Shown: positions 8,991 through 18,370 of the stretch, in pieces
How positions within the stretch are numbered: the stretch's first letter is position 1
How the letters are laid out: each line of letters starts with the position of its first letter
Assembly (NCBI GenBank): GCA_051872395.1
Contig: JBJEDU010000029.1
Span: 10,095 to 74,094 of the forward strand
From: JBJEDU01 sp051872395
GTDB lineage: Bacteria > Bacillota_I > Bacilli_A > RFN20 > CAG-826
Reading direction: 5' to 3'
DNA length: 64,000 bases
Position numbers and translations under genes: made by a program
Notes under the pieces: generated by a model
Databases searched by the model: none
Seen by the model: only the letters and a program-made list of their open reading frames with translations
What the model was told of the DNA's origin: nothing

Positions 8991-10766
8991 TCAAAAAAGT
9001 GCCTTTTCATCATCCTTAGAAAATAAATATATAGATGATTCATCAAAAGATAATGAGATTTCTTGATTATCCACTACCTTATTTTTAATTGAAGTTGAAA
9101 TAATTAATTTTTCTTTCTTATTTATTAACGAACAATAAATCAAGCAATCTTCTCCAAGATGTTCACATAAATCGACCCTTGATTTAATCGATTGTTCTTT
9201 ATATAAATAATCATTTTCTAAATATATAGCTTTAGGTCTAATACCTAAATATACTTCTTTATTTATATATTCATCCTTGATTTTATTTTTTAAATCTTTT
9301 GAAGTAACAAATTTTATTTCATCAAATAATAGGTTTTTATCTTCATCGATTTTAGCATCGATAAAATTCATTGGTGGGGTTCCAATAAAACCAGCGACAA
9401 ATTTATTAACTGGGTGAAGAAATAATTCATCTGGACTACTAACTTGTTGAATATATCCATCTTTCATAACAACAATTTTATCCCCCATTGTCATCGCTTC
9501 AATTTGATCATGGGTAACATAGATAAAGACAGTATTTAATTTTTTATGTAAATTAGTAATCTCACTTCTCATTTGTCCGCGCATTTTAGCGTCAAGATTT
9601 GAAAGTGGTTCATCTAAAAGAAATACTTTTGGTTTTCTAACAATCGCTCTTCCTAACGCTACGCGTTGACGTTGACCACCTGATAAATTTTTAGGGTATG
9701 AATCAAGTCTATCTTTTAATCCAATAATTTCAGCGGCAGAATTTACTATCTCGTTGATTTCTTTTTTACGATTTTTTCGGTATTTTAAACTAAAATAATA
9801 CTCTAATGGAATTCTTTTATTAGTTAGAGGAAAAGTAATATTTTTCTTAACAGTTAGATGAGGATATAAAGCATAATTTTGAAAAACCATTGCAACATTT
9901 CTATCTTTTGGGTCGACGTCATTTAATATTTCATCATCGATATAAAGTTCTCCATCAGATATTTCTTCAAGTCCGGCAATCATTCTTAACATCGTTGATT
10001 TTCCACATCCAGAAGGACCGACAAAGACAACAAATTCATTATCTTTAATTTCTAAATTGAAATCATGAACTGCTTCAAATCCATTAGGATATATTTTTTT
10101 AACATGTTCAATTTTAATATGTGTATTATTTTTTAACACTAAAGGTAATAGTTCTTTAATGCTTTTTAATTTATAGTTAGCCTTTTCATATAGGTCAGCA
10201 CCATTAATACCACATGATTTAATCTTTGCGTTTTTCGCAGCGTCTATTCCCGCTTGTGCGTCTTCCACTACTAAAACTTCATCTCTTTTTAAAAATAGTT
10301 TTCTTCTCGCTTTAGTAAAAACTTCTGGGTGAGGTTTAGAATGCTTGATTAAATTTCCATCGATAATTACATCAAACATATCTTTAATTTCTAATTGTTC
10401 CAATATTTTAATGGTATTTTTACTAGAAGAGCCAATCGCTAATTTAATATTGTTTTCTTTCAAAGTTTTTAATACTTCAAAAACATTAGGTAATAAATCT
10501 TTTTTAGTTAATGTGGATAAAGATTCGACATATATTTTATTTTTCTCGCTTGCGAGTTTATTCTTTTCATCTTGACTATATTTCTTATTAGCTTTTTCTA
10601 AAATAATTTCTAAAGAATCCATTCTAGAAACGCCTCTTAAACGATTATTTATTTCTTCATCAAAATAAATGTTTTCTTTATCAGCAATTACTTTCCAAGC
10701 ATTATAGTGAAGTGTATCAGTCGTTACTAATACACCATCAAGATCAAATATAATTCCTTTAATCAT
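8991..10766 (-). CDS. Fusion of beta-phosphoglucomutase (HAD) and MsmK/MalK-type ABC transporter ATPase
   Basis: 591 residues in one frame. Residues 1-~213 are a beta-phosphoglucomutase: FDLDGV (nucleophile D8, acid/base D10), RGVSRMDSLE, IGSSSKNT, SKPHPEVF (K144) and VVEDAQAGIDAA. Residues ~217-591 are a CUT1-family sugar ABC ATPase: Walker A GPSGCGKST (250-258), Q-loop VFQNYALYPHLTV, signature LSGGQRQRV (361-369), Walker B FLLDEP, H-loop VTHD (H419) and a C-terminal regulatory OB region. It would energise the permeases at 15081-16900 and convert beta-glucose 1-phosphate from the GH65 enzymes to glucose 6-phosphate. ATG has GGAGG upstream and overlaps the previous stop by 4 bases. Both halves keep all key residues. 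Confidence 0.9.
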   Translation of the reverse strand: MIKGIIFDLDGVLVTTDTLHYNAWKVIADKENIYFDEEINNRLRGVSRMDSLEIILEKANKKYSQDEKNKLASEKNKIYVESLSTLTKKDLLPNVFEVLKTLKENNIKLAIGSSSKNTIKILEQLEIKDMFDVIIDGNLIKHSKPHPEVFTKARRKLFLKRDEVLVVEDAQAGIDAAKNAKIKSCGINGADLYEKANYKLKSIKELLPLVLKNNTHIKIEHVKKIYPNGFEAVHDFNLEIKDNEFVVFVGPSGCGKSTMLRMIAGLEEISDGELYIDDEILNDVDPKDRNVAMVFQNYALYPHLTVKKNITFPLTNKRIPLEYYFSLKYRKNRKKEINEIVNSAAEIIGLKDRLDSYPKNLSGGQRQRVALGRAIVRKPKVFLLDEPLSNLDAKMRGQMRSEITNLHKKLNTVFIYVTHDQIEAMTMGDKIVVMKDGYIQQVSSPDELFLHPVNKFVAGFIGTPPMNFIDAKIDEDKNLLFDEIKFVTSKDLKNKIKDEYINKEVYLGIRPKAIYLENDYLYKEQSIKSRVDLCEHLGEDCLIYCSLINKKEKLIISTSIKNKVVDNQEISLSFDESSIYLFSKDDEKALF

Positions 10767-12832
10767 CTTATTTCCTCCATCTTAACTTCGTTTTTGTTTA
10801 TTAAAATTTGATATTTTTTGTTTCTAAAATGAATTTTAAATGATAATTCTTTCCATCGATGAATCAATTTTGGCTTAAACGCTAAATTGTTGTTTTCGTC
10901 AATATAAATACCGGCATAACCACGAATTACATCTAAATACGCTCCAGCGTTACTAGCAGGATGAGTGCCGCCTATATAAATTCCTCCAGCGTATATTTTC
11001 TGTTTTGTTCCTAAATCAATTGAAGATGATTGACGGAACATTTTATATGATGTTTTGTAATCTTTTGAATATAAAGCACATAAAGAATACATTGAACTCG
11101 ATAATGAACTTCCATGTTCCGTATATGGCAAATAGAAATCGTAATTATTTTTAATCAAAGAAGAAGAAAAATCATTATTAAAAAGGGCTAACGCTGCAAT
11201 AACATCAGCTTGCTTAATGACTCTAGTTTTACTAGCAACCCCGTTTTTAGCGCCCCAATATTCATTTGGGTGGCGAAGTCGACTTCGTACCGTATCAACT
11301 TTAACGTCTTCGAGTTTATAGTAACCATCAAATTGTTCAATTACACCATTATGATTCGCTTTAGGAATATAAATCTTATCAATGAATTGTTTAACTTCAT
11401 CTTTAAATTCATCGTTATCATCAAGATATTTAACTAATGACTCACTCGCCTTTTTTATCGAATAATTTGTAAAGAAATTATCATTAACTCTTTCATGATA
11501 TTCATCTGGACCAATAACATCATAGAAATGATAATAGCCATCAATTTCTTTTTTATAACTCATATAAAATTTGATGCACTCTTTCATCATTTCTAGCCCA
11601 CCCAAAGAGAGCAAAGAATAATCATTAGTGTATTCTAAATAAGTCGCTAAAGCGTTGACCATATCCGCGGATGTATGAATTTGTTTTTCATTGAAATAAG
11701 TTCTGATTGGTTCATTTGTAAAAACATCAGTGACGTTATATTTTGAACACATCTCTTTTCCTTCTTGTGATTCCCAAGGATAAAACGCTCCATCATAATG
11801 ATGTTTTTTGGCATTTTCTTTAGCGTCAGACAATGTGTTGATTCGATATAATAAATTATTTCTCGCAATATTAGGATTAGTAAAAATATAAAATGGGTTT
11901 AAAAATATTTCAGTATCCCAAAATATTGCGCCTTTATATGTTTGACCACTAATACCTCTTGCAGCGATGCTATTTTTATTATCATCGTTTGATAATATCA
12001 GTAGTTGATATACGCTATAATCTAGTTCATCTTGAGCCGATTTATCACCTTTTATATGTATTTTGGCATTTTGAAAATTTTCATAAAATAATTTTGAATG
12101 ATCATTTTTATATTGAAGATATATTTTTTTATTAATCTTAGATGTTTCTCTATTTATTTTATTAGGATAAATTTTTACTAAGACATAAATATTTCTAATT
12201 TCGCCTTCTTTTAAAAATGAGGACAATTGGTACATTGTTTCATTTTTTATAACATCAAATTTATTAAATTTATAATTCGCAACTAAAGAGATGGTTTTAT
12301 TTTCATTGGTCACCCCACTAAAAGCAATGCGATTATTATAAATTTTATAATTTGACTTTTTAAAATGGGGACCATTAATATCCCAAATTAAAGGATCTAA
12401 TCCAATATCTATCACAACATTTTGTTCTTTCTTAGCCCTTATTTTAAAGTGAAGCAATAAAGAATCATCGCTATGAATAGATACGAATCTTTCACTACAA
12501 ATTTCTAAAGTGTTAAATTCTGTTTTTCTTTTAAAAATTGCTTTTTCAATATCTAGTGATACTTGGTGTTTACTAGCGGTATTAACCAAAAGTGAACAAT
12601 CTTCAAAATTATTTTTAACATGAATATAAAAAGGGTTTGGAAGATTTATGGTTTCTCTCCATTTATCTTTGTAACGGTCATAAAAACCAGCAACATTTAA
12701 AGCGACAAGATTATCTTTTTTATATTCTTCTAAAGTTCCGCGATATCCATATTTACCATTGCCAAGTAAAAACATGTTACCAAAAGAGGTAATATTTTCT
12801 AATGAATATCCTTTTTTAATTAATGTTTTCAT
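10763..12832 (-). CDS. GH65 alpha-glucoside phosphorylase (second copy)
   Basis: 689 residues of glycoside hydrolase family 65, inverting phosphorylases that split an alpha-glucoside with phosphate to beta-glucose 1-phosphate. N-terminal beta-sandwich contains GNGKYGYRGTLEEY; the (alpha/alpha)6 barrel has FWDTEIF (~304), general acid E444 in GPDEYHERVNDN, TRVIKQADV, and the phosphate-binding HGSSLSSS. The GPDEYHERV form is that of maltose/trehalose/nigerose-type members, unlike the GPDEFQLMV form in the neighbouring copy, so the two probably cut different linkages or acceptors. No secretion signal: cytosolic. Its product feeds the mutase domain encoded next, with which it overlaps by 4 bases. 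Exact specificity is not readable. Confidence 0.88.
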   Translation of the reverse strand: MKTLIKKGYSLENITSFGNMFLLGNGKYGYRGTLEEYKKDNLVALNVAGFYDRYKDKWRETINLPNPFYIHVKNNFEDCSLLVNTASKHQVSLDIEKAIFKRKTEFNTLEICSERFVSIHSDDSLLLHFKIRAKKEQNVVIDIGLDPLIWDINGPHFKKSNYKIYNNRIAFSGVTNENKTISLVANYKFNKFDVIKNETMYQLSSFLKEGEIRNIYVLVKIYPNKINRETSKINKKIYLQYKNDHSKLFYENFQNAKIHIKGDKSAQDELDYSVYQLLILSNDDNKNSIAARGISGQTYKGAIFWDTEIFLNPFYIFTNPNIARNNLLYRINTLSDAKENAKKHHYDGAFYPWESQEGKEMCSKYNVTDVFTNEPIRTYFNEKQIHTSADMVNALATYLEYTNDYSLLSLGGLEMMKECIKFYMSYKKEIDGYYHFYDVIGPDEYHERVNDNFFTNYSIKKASESLVKYLDDNDEFKDEVKQFIDKIYIPKANHNGVIEQFDGYYKLEDVKVDTVRSRLRHPNEYWGAKNGVASKTRVIKQADVIAALALFNNDFSSSLIKNNYDFYLPYTEHGSSLSSSMYSLCALYSKDYKTSYKMFRQSSSIDLGTKQKIYAGGIYIGGTHPASNAGAYLDVIRGYAGIYIDENNNLAFKPKLIHRWKELSFKIHFRNKKYQILINKNEVKMEEIR

Positions 12833-15078
12833 CTTTTAATAATTGTCACACCTTCGTTAATATTTTTAAGATGATTATAAATTTTCATCTTTATTTTTTT
12901 ATTACCATTATTTGTAATCTTTAATTCATTTTTATCAATGAAGAAATTAATCAAATTACCTTGAATATTTAAATTAAATGAATATGACTTCCATTTTTTA
13001 GGAAGAGTTGGAGCGATGGATAACACTTTTTTATCGCTTCTAAATCCTCCAAAACCATAGACTATATTTAACCACGCTGCAGCAATAGAGGTCATATGAA
13101 TGCCTTCTTTTGTATTGTTATTATAATCATCCAAATCGAGTCTAGTCGCGTAGCGGAAAAAATTATACGCTTCTTTTTCTTTCCCAATTTGATTAGCGAT
13201 AACGCTATGAACAGATGGGGATAAAGATGATTCATGAATACAAAGCGGTTCGTAATATTCATAATTGGCTTTTAATTGATCAAAAGTAAAATCTTGATTA
13301 TATAAAAGCATAAACATCAAGACGTCAGGTTGCTTAATCATGTCATTTCGATAAATTCGATCGTATGACCAATTTGAATAAAGTGGAAAATCTTTATCGG
13401 GGATTTTATCTACATCGATATGAGGCAATTTAAAAAATCCATCGTGTTGCTCAAAGAGTTTCGTTTTTTCATCATAGATGATAAGCATATGATCTCGAGC
13501 TTTTTTTATTTTTGAATAAAATTTATTATTAATTTCACATTTGTTTTCAATATCTATAAAATTATACGATTTATCTTTTTTTATTTTTAACAAATAATCA
13601 AATGTCTTTTTCGCCATGTAATTAGTGTACGTATTATGATTGACCATTAACTGAAATTCATCTGGTCCCATAACCCCATAAAATCCAAAATATTTTTTAT
13701 CTTTAGAATATTCTCCTCTCGATAATAAAAATTTAGATATTTCAATCAATAATTCAATTCCATAATTTTGCATAAAATCATGGTCATTATATACATTCAT
13801 ATAATGTTCAATCGCATAGGAAACCGCAGTGGAAGGTTGGAATTGACAAGAGGCATGTTGCCATAAAGTACAAGCTTCTTCCCCAGTTCTAGTCGCAATT
13901 GGAAAACACGCGCCTTCACAATCTAAATCTTTTGCTCTTTTCTTTGCTTCCTCTAACGTATTATATCTAAACAACAATAAATCTTTGCTTGCCTCTTTAT
14001 TATTAAATAAATAATAAGGAAGACAATAGGTTTCACTATCCCAAAAAGCATGGCCTGAATAAGCTTCTCCTGTCAAACCTTTTGCCCCAATATTGTTATC
14101 TTTTTCAATTCCATGATATGTTTGTTCTAATTGAAATAAGCAAAATCTAATCCCTTGTTGATTGACTTTATCGCCATTAATGACAATGTCGTTATGTTTA
14201 TAGACGTTAAAGAAATATTTTTTATTATTTTGATAAATAGAATCAAATCCTTTTTTAATAAGTGACTCTAATTCATTTTGAGTTTCTAATTTTAATTTAA
14301 CTGGGTCAATTTTTACTTTTGAAGCATTATTTATTACTAATCGGTCAATAATTTTCTTCTTTTCATTAATTTTGATTTTACTTGAAATTATTAATTGATC
14401 ATCAATGAATTTAATTTCTTTATTATCTAAATTAGTTACATGCATTGAAGTCGCTAAATATTGTTCAGTTGTTAATGTTTGACACACTAAAGTAGGAATA
14501 TTTAAATCTTTATCAATGACCTTATAATATCTATTTTTACCCCAGTGCTTTATTGAAGCATCTAAAATAAAATCGACATCTAAATATAATTCTTTATCGC
14601 TTGAAATAGTTAATCTAACCGCACCTTCATGAACGTCAGTCATCGATAATAATCTTTCAAAGCGAATATTAATTTTATTATCTTTGACTAACCAAACAAA
14701 TTCTCTAATATATTTACCATCTCTAAAATCAATTTCTCTTCGAAAGTTAGCGAAATTAGATTTATTTAAATCTAATATTTCATCATCTAATTTAATTCTA
14801 ATTTTTACCCAGTTCGTCGAATTAATGGTGAAATGAGTTCTTTTTGCAATGCCTTTATAGGATTGATGAATTTCTTCACCATATTCAATAATTCCATTAT
14901 AATAAGTACCAATTAATTGATTTGAAGAATAATCTTCATCAAAAAATCCACGAATTCCTGAATATTCATTAGCCAAAGAAAATAATGATTCTGAGACCAT
15001 ATCTCTATCTTTATAAAATCCTTTTTCTATCAATTTAAACGGATGAACTTTTAAATATTGTTTTTTTATTTTAGCCAT
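12829..15078 (-). CDS. GH65 alpha-glucoside phosphorylase, kojibiose-phosphorylase-like
   Basis: 749 residues, full GH65 length. N-terminal domain holds VSESLFSLANEYSGIRGFF and LIGTYYNGIIEYGE; barrel motifs are GHAFWDSETYCLPYY (~342), general acid E474 in GPDEFQLMVNHNTYTNY, DMIKQPDVL and the phosphate-binding HESSLSPSVHS. The GPDEF variant resembles what I know of kojibiose (alpha-1,2) and related phosphorylases, but assignment needs a family tree. Cytosolic; yields beta-glucose 1-phosphate from imported glucosides. A GGAGG lies ~14 bases ahead of the ATG, which follows the permease stop by 2 bases; the end overlaps the next GH65 gene by 4. Confidence 0.88.
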   Translation of the reverse strand: MAKIKKQYLKVHPFKLIEKGFYKDRDMVSESLFSLANEYSGIRGFFDEDYSSNQLIGTYYNGIIEYGEEIHQSYKGIAKRTHFTINSTNWVKIRIKLDDEILDLNKSNFANFRREIDFRDGKYIREFVWLVKDNKINIRFERLLSMTDVHEGAVRLTISSDKELYLDVDFILDASIKHWGKNRYYKVIDKDLNIPTLVCQTLTTEQYLATSMHVTNLDNKEIKFIDDQLIISSKIKINEKKKIIDRLVINNASKVKIDPVKLKLETQNELESLIKKGFDSIYQNNKKYFFNVYKHNDIVINGDKVNQQGIRFCLFQLEQTYHGIEKDNNIGAKGLTGEAYSGHAFWDSETYCLPYYLFNNKEASKDLLLFRYNTLEEAKKRAKDLDCEGACFPIATRTGEEACTLWQHASCQFQPSTAVSYAIEHYMNVYNDHDFMQNYGIELLIEISKFLLSRGEYSKDKKYFGFYGVMGPDEFQLMVNHNTYTNYMAKKTFDYLLKIKKDKSYNFIDIENKCEINNKFYSKIKKARDHMLIIYDEKTKLFEQHDGFFKLPHIDVDKIPDKDFPLYSNWSYDRIYRNDMIKQPDVLMFMLLYNQDFTFDQLKANYEYYEPLCIHESSLSPSVHSVIANQIGKEKEAYNFFRYATRLDLDDYNNNTKEGIHMTSIAAAWLNIVYGFGGFRSDKKVLSIAPTLPKKWKSYSFNLNIQGNLINFFIDKNELKITNNGNKKIKMKIYNHLKNINEGVTIIKR

Positions 15079-15080
15079 AA

Positions 15081-16001
15081 TTATTCTTTAATTCCTCCAG
15101 ATGTCGCGCCACCTAAAATTTGTTTTTGGAAGATAATAAACAAAATGATTTGAGGGATCATAGATATAACTAATAAAAGAAGGAAATCACTCGTATCAAA
15201 TGTTGGGGTTGTCATCGTTCCTAAATCATAAATGTAAACCATAATGGTCGCTAATGATTCATTTTGTAATACTAGTTTTGGAAGAAGAAAGTCACAATAT
15301 GCAGCGGTCATTGTAAAAATTGCAACAACACCAATAATAGACTTATTTAATGGTACAATGACTTTAAAGAATACTTTAATATCACCAAGACCGTCGATTC
15401 GAGCGGCCTCAATAAAACTTTTTGGTGTCTTTTCAAAAGAATTCTTTAAAAGCATGTAATAATATGCATTAGCCCCAAAAGTTAAACAAAGTGGTAAATA
15501 GGAATTAATAAGTCCCAATTTAGTAATTTCCATAAATAATGGCACGATTGATAATGCAGAAGGTATCATATAGCCTAATAAAATTAAAATGTTGATTACC
15601 TTATAACCAACAGGTTTTAAAATTCCAACAACGTACGCTAAAAGGCCATTAAAAACAACAGAACAAATAATCGCCCCAATAACAACAATCAAAGTGTTAC
15701 CATAATATTTTAATAAATCCATCTTTTGCCACACTTTAAATATTTTTGTAATATCAAAAACTTGAGGAAAGAGATGATATTTTGTTGAATTGATTTCTTG
15801 AATAGTTTTAAAAGAAGTAATAAATAACCAAATAATTGGCACTAAAGCCACTAAAACAAACAAAACTAAAATGGTAATAAATATCGCATAAATTATCTTA
15901 TTATGAAGTTTTCGATAATCAGAAAAATTTAATACACCATTTAATTTATCTTTTAAATGTTTATTATTATATTCTAAGGTTTTAGTTTTTCTCTTTTTCA
16001 T
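15081..16001 (-). CDS. Sugar ABC transporter permease, MalG-like (CUT1)
   Basis: 306 residues, six membrane segments after a charged cytoplasmic N-terminus. The EAA loop that docks the ATPase reads EAARIDGLGDIKVFFKVIVPLNK, and the end (QKQILGGATSGGIKE) is the usual MalG-type C-terminus. Partner of the permease immediately upstream, with which it overlaps by 4 bases, and of the binding protein at 16904-18304. Its ATPase should be the fused one at 8991-10766. A good AAGGAG site precedes the ATG. Likely imports alpha-linked gluco-oligosaccharides, judged by the neighbours. Confidence 0.9.
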   Translation of the reverse strand: MKKRKTKTLEYNNKHLKDKLNGVLNFSDYRKLHNKIIYAIFITILVLFVLVALVPIIWLFITSFKTIQEINSTKYHLFPQVFDITKIFKVWQKMDLLKYYGNTLIVVIGAIICSVVFNGLLAYVVGILKPVGYKVINILILLGYMIPSALSIVPLFMEITKLGLINSYLPLCLTFGANAYYYMLLKNSFEKTPKSFIEAARIDGLGDIKVFFKVIVPLNKSIIGVVAIFTMTAAYCDFLLPKLVLQNESLATIMVYIYDLGTMTTPTFDTSDFLLLLVISMIPQIILFIIFQKQILGGATSGGIKE

Positions 16002-16900
16002 CTAATTTTCTCCTTAGAATTATTAAATCTATTAGTAAATAAGAAATAAATAACTGTAATTAAAATAATAATTAAAGCAAGAATAACACTTGTTGCTGCA
16101 CTTTTTGTATCTTCCATATTTGTGAAATATAAATATGATAATTGCATTAATGACATCGCGTCTTTTGATTTGTTTCCAGCGATAATCATCGGCTCATAAA
16201 ATACTTGGAAGACAGATATAATTTGTAAGATTAATAAAGTTAAAATTGTCGGCTTCATTAAAGGCATCGTAATCTTAAAAAATCTTTGAAGAGGACTGGC
16301 CCCATCAATACGACTAGCTTCATATAAATTAGAATCAATATCTTGGAAATTTGACATGTAAATTAAAGATGTGCCTCCAAATCCCTTCCAAGTCATCGCG
16401 ACAACAATAAGAGGAATAACGATATCAGAATTGCTTCTAAAATTCATTCTTTCCAAACCAAATATCGATCTTATAACATTAAGTATCGAATACGCTTCAT
16501 CTCCATATATATTTTGAAATAAGAAGACAACAGCGATACCGCTCAACATACAAGGAATATATAAACAAACTCTAAAAAATCCTTTAAGGTGGATAACTTC
16601 ACTAAGAATAAATCCAACAATCATTGGAATAAAAAATCCAATAACAATCGACCATAAAATGTATTTAAAAGTATTGAAAAATGCTGAAACAAAATAATTA
16701 TCTTTGAATACCGCTTGATAATTAGCGAAACCAACAAATTTATCCATATCATAATTAGAGAAAAATGAAATGAATATATTTTTAATAAGCGGATACCAAA
16801 CAAAGAATACGAAAAGAAGAAGCGTTGGAAGCATGATTAGCCATGCGACAACATTTTTCTTAATTTTAGAAATTATTTTCTTCTTTTTCTTTATATTCAT
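15998..16900 (-). CDS. Sugar ABC transporter permease, MalF-like (CUT1)
   Basis: 300 residues with six membrane segments. The Lys-rich N-terminus is followed by AWLIMLPTLLLFVFFVWYPLIKNIFISF, and the EAA loop reads EASRIDGASPLQRFFKITMPLMK. This is the first of the two CUT1 permeases; it begins 4 bases after the binding-protein gene and no clear ribosome site is seen, so it is probably translated by coupling. The large periplasm-like loop of enteric MalF is absent, as usual in Gram-positives. Confidence 0.9.
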   Translation of the reverse strand: MNIKKKKKIISKIKKNVVAWLIMLPTLLLFVFFVWYPLIKNIFISFFSNYDMDKFVGFANYQAVFKDNYFVSAFFNTFKYILWSIVIGFFIPMIVGFILSEVIHLKGFFRVCLYIPCMLSGIAVVFLFQNIYGDEAYSILNVIRSIFGLERMNFRSNSDIVIPLIVVAMTWKGFGGTSLIYMSNFQDIDSNLYEASRIDGASPLQRFFKITMPLMKPTILTLLILQIISVFQVFYEPMIIAGNKSKDAMSLMQLSYLYFTNMEDTKSAATSVILALIIILITVIYFLFTNRFNNSKEKIR

Positions 16901-16903
16901 AAA

Positions 16904-18304
16904 TTATTTATTGTTGTATGCTTCATCTAATTTTTCTTGATATTGGGCATTACAAGTCGTAAGAATTGACAATGTGTTGCAAGTTGAAGGATTATCAAAT
17001 ACTTGCGCGATTGCGTTATCTAATATTTCATACATTTCTTGTGGTAAATATTCAACCTCAGGATGTTTATTTGAATCTATTGAATCGAAAAATTCATTAT
17101 AATATCTCATATCAACATTGATATATTCTTCTAATAATTCATTTTTAAATTCTACATATTCATCATTAATCCACGGTGATATTTCTTTCATGATTGGTTG
17201 ATTTTTTCTTTTTGCTACTTCATAGCCATATCTCATCGCTTCTTTAGAAATATCATTAATGTTTGGGGATCTACCAATGTAATCAAAGAATTTCAAAACG
17301 CCTTTAACTTGTTCATCAGTCGCATTTTTTGCAAAGACAAATGGAGTTCCACCATATAAAGAATATCTTTTATTACCATTGGCGCTTGGCATTGGAACAA
17401 AAGCAAAATCATTCATATCTAAGTGCGCTTGCGTGGAAGCAAGTTTAATAACATCGTTTCCCACAACCGCCATCGCGACCTGATCACCAATTTTATTATA
17501 CCAACCTTCATACTCTACCGATTTTTGATTGAGCAATAATTCTTCGTTTTTAAGTTCTTTAATCCAATCGAGTGCGGCAACTGCTTCCTCACAGTTTAAG
17601 TTAGCTTTGATTTTTCCATTTTCAATCTTCGTTAAAGAAGCACCAAAATTCCAAGCATAATTAGAGAATTGCCAACCACCATTTTTATTTGTTGAGCAAA
17701 TATAAATAGCTTTTGTGTCGCTAGATTCAGTTATTTCTCTTCCAGCTTCAATAATTTCATCAAAGGTTGTTGGATATAAAGGATTATTGTCACTATCATA
17801 AAGAATATATTTATTATCAGAATCTTTTTCAATTAATCCATTATCATAAAATGTTTTTAAATTAATCAATAAACCAAGACCATAGCCATCACGAGGAATG
17901 CCATATATTTCATCATTGAAAGTTAAAGCATCTTTCATTTCAGAGTCCATCTTATCAAGCCAGCCGACTTCTTCTAATTCACTTTGAATAGAACGAATGA
18001 AGCCTGAATTAACTAATGATTCTGGTTCAGTAAACCACGTTTGAAAAACAGTAGGAAGGGTGCCACTTCTGGCTCTTGCAATAATTGTGTCTTTTGAATA
18101 TTCATAGTGGTCTGCAACAATCTCATATTGAGGAAAATCTCTTTCAAAATTTGCTTTCCAAGCAGTATACATGCTGACATCTTCTCGATCGGTTGAAAGT
18201 GGCCAAAACCCAATCTTTAATTGGATTTTATTATTTTTATTACAACCAACAAGAAGTGGAATAGAAAGCATTGTTACACAAAACAATAACGATTTATTTT
18301 TCAT
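16904..18304 (-). CDS. Sugar ABC transporter substrate-binding lipoprotein (CUT1)
   Basis: About 466 residues. The N-terminus is a lipoprotein signal ending LSIPLLVGC (Cys21). The mature part is a type I/II solute-binding protein of the MalE family: KIGFWPLSTD, YTAWKANFERDFPQYE, IIARARSGTLPTVFQTWFTEPE, and later VAMAVVGNDVIKLA. It captures oligosaccharides for the two permeases that follow. Start: ATG at 18304 with GGAGG 8 bases upstream; an in-frame TTG at 18319 overlaps that site and is rejected. A strong stem-loop lies just before the gene. Confidence 0.88.
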   Translation of the reverse strand: MKNKSLLFCVTMLSIPLLVGCNKNNKIQLKIGFWPLSTDREDVSMYTAWKANFERDFPQYEIVADHYEYSKDTIIARARSGTLPTVFQTWFTEPESLVNSGFIRSIQSELEEVGWLDKMDSEMKDALTFNDEIYGIPRDGYGLGLLINLKTFYDNGLIEKDSDNKYILYDSDNNPLYPTTFDEIIEAGREITESSDTKAIYICSTNKNGGWQFSNYAWNFGASLTKIENGKIKANLNCEEAVAALDWIKELKNEELLLNQKSVEYEGWYNKIGDQVAMAVVGNDVIKLASTQAHLDMNDFAFVPMPSANGNKRYSLYGGTPFVFAKNATDEQVKGVLKFFDYIGRSPNINDISKEAMRYGYEVAKRKNQPIMKEISPWINDEYVEFKNELLEEYINVDMRYYNEFFDSIDSNKHPEVEYLPQEMYEILDNAIAQVFDNPSTCNTLSILTTCNAQYQEKLDEAYNNK

Positions 18305-18326
18305 TAGATTATCCTCCAATTGTTTA

Positions 18327-18353
18327 ATGTAGGGGGAAAAGTCCCCCTACATT
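18327..18353 (-). promoter_or_regulatory. Strong intercistronic stem-loop ahead of the binding-protein gene
   Basis: An 11-bp perfect stem (AATGTAGGGGG at about 18326-18336 with CCCCCTACATT at 18343-18353) and a 6-base loop lie between the large lipoprotein gene and the binding-protein gene. No T-run follows on the - strand, so it is more likely an mRNA processing or stabilising element than a full terminator. Confidence 0.6.
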
Positions 18354-18370
18354 ATTAAATTTTAAAATTA

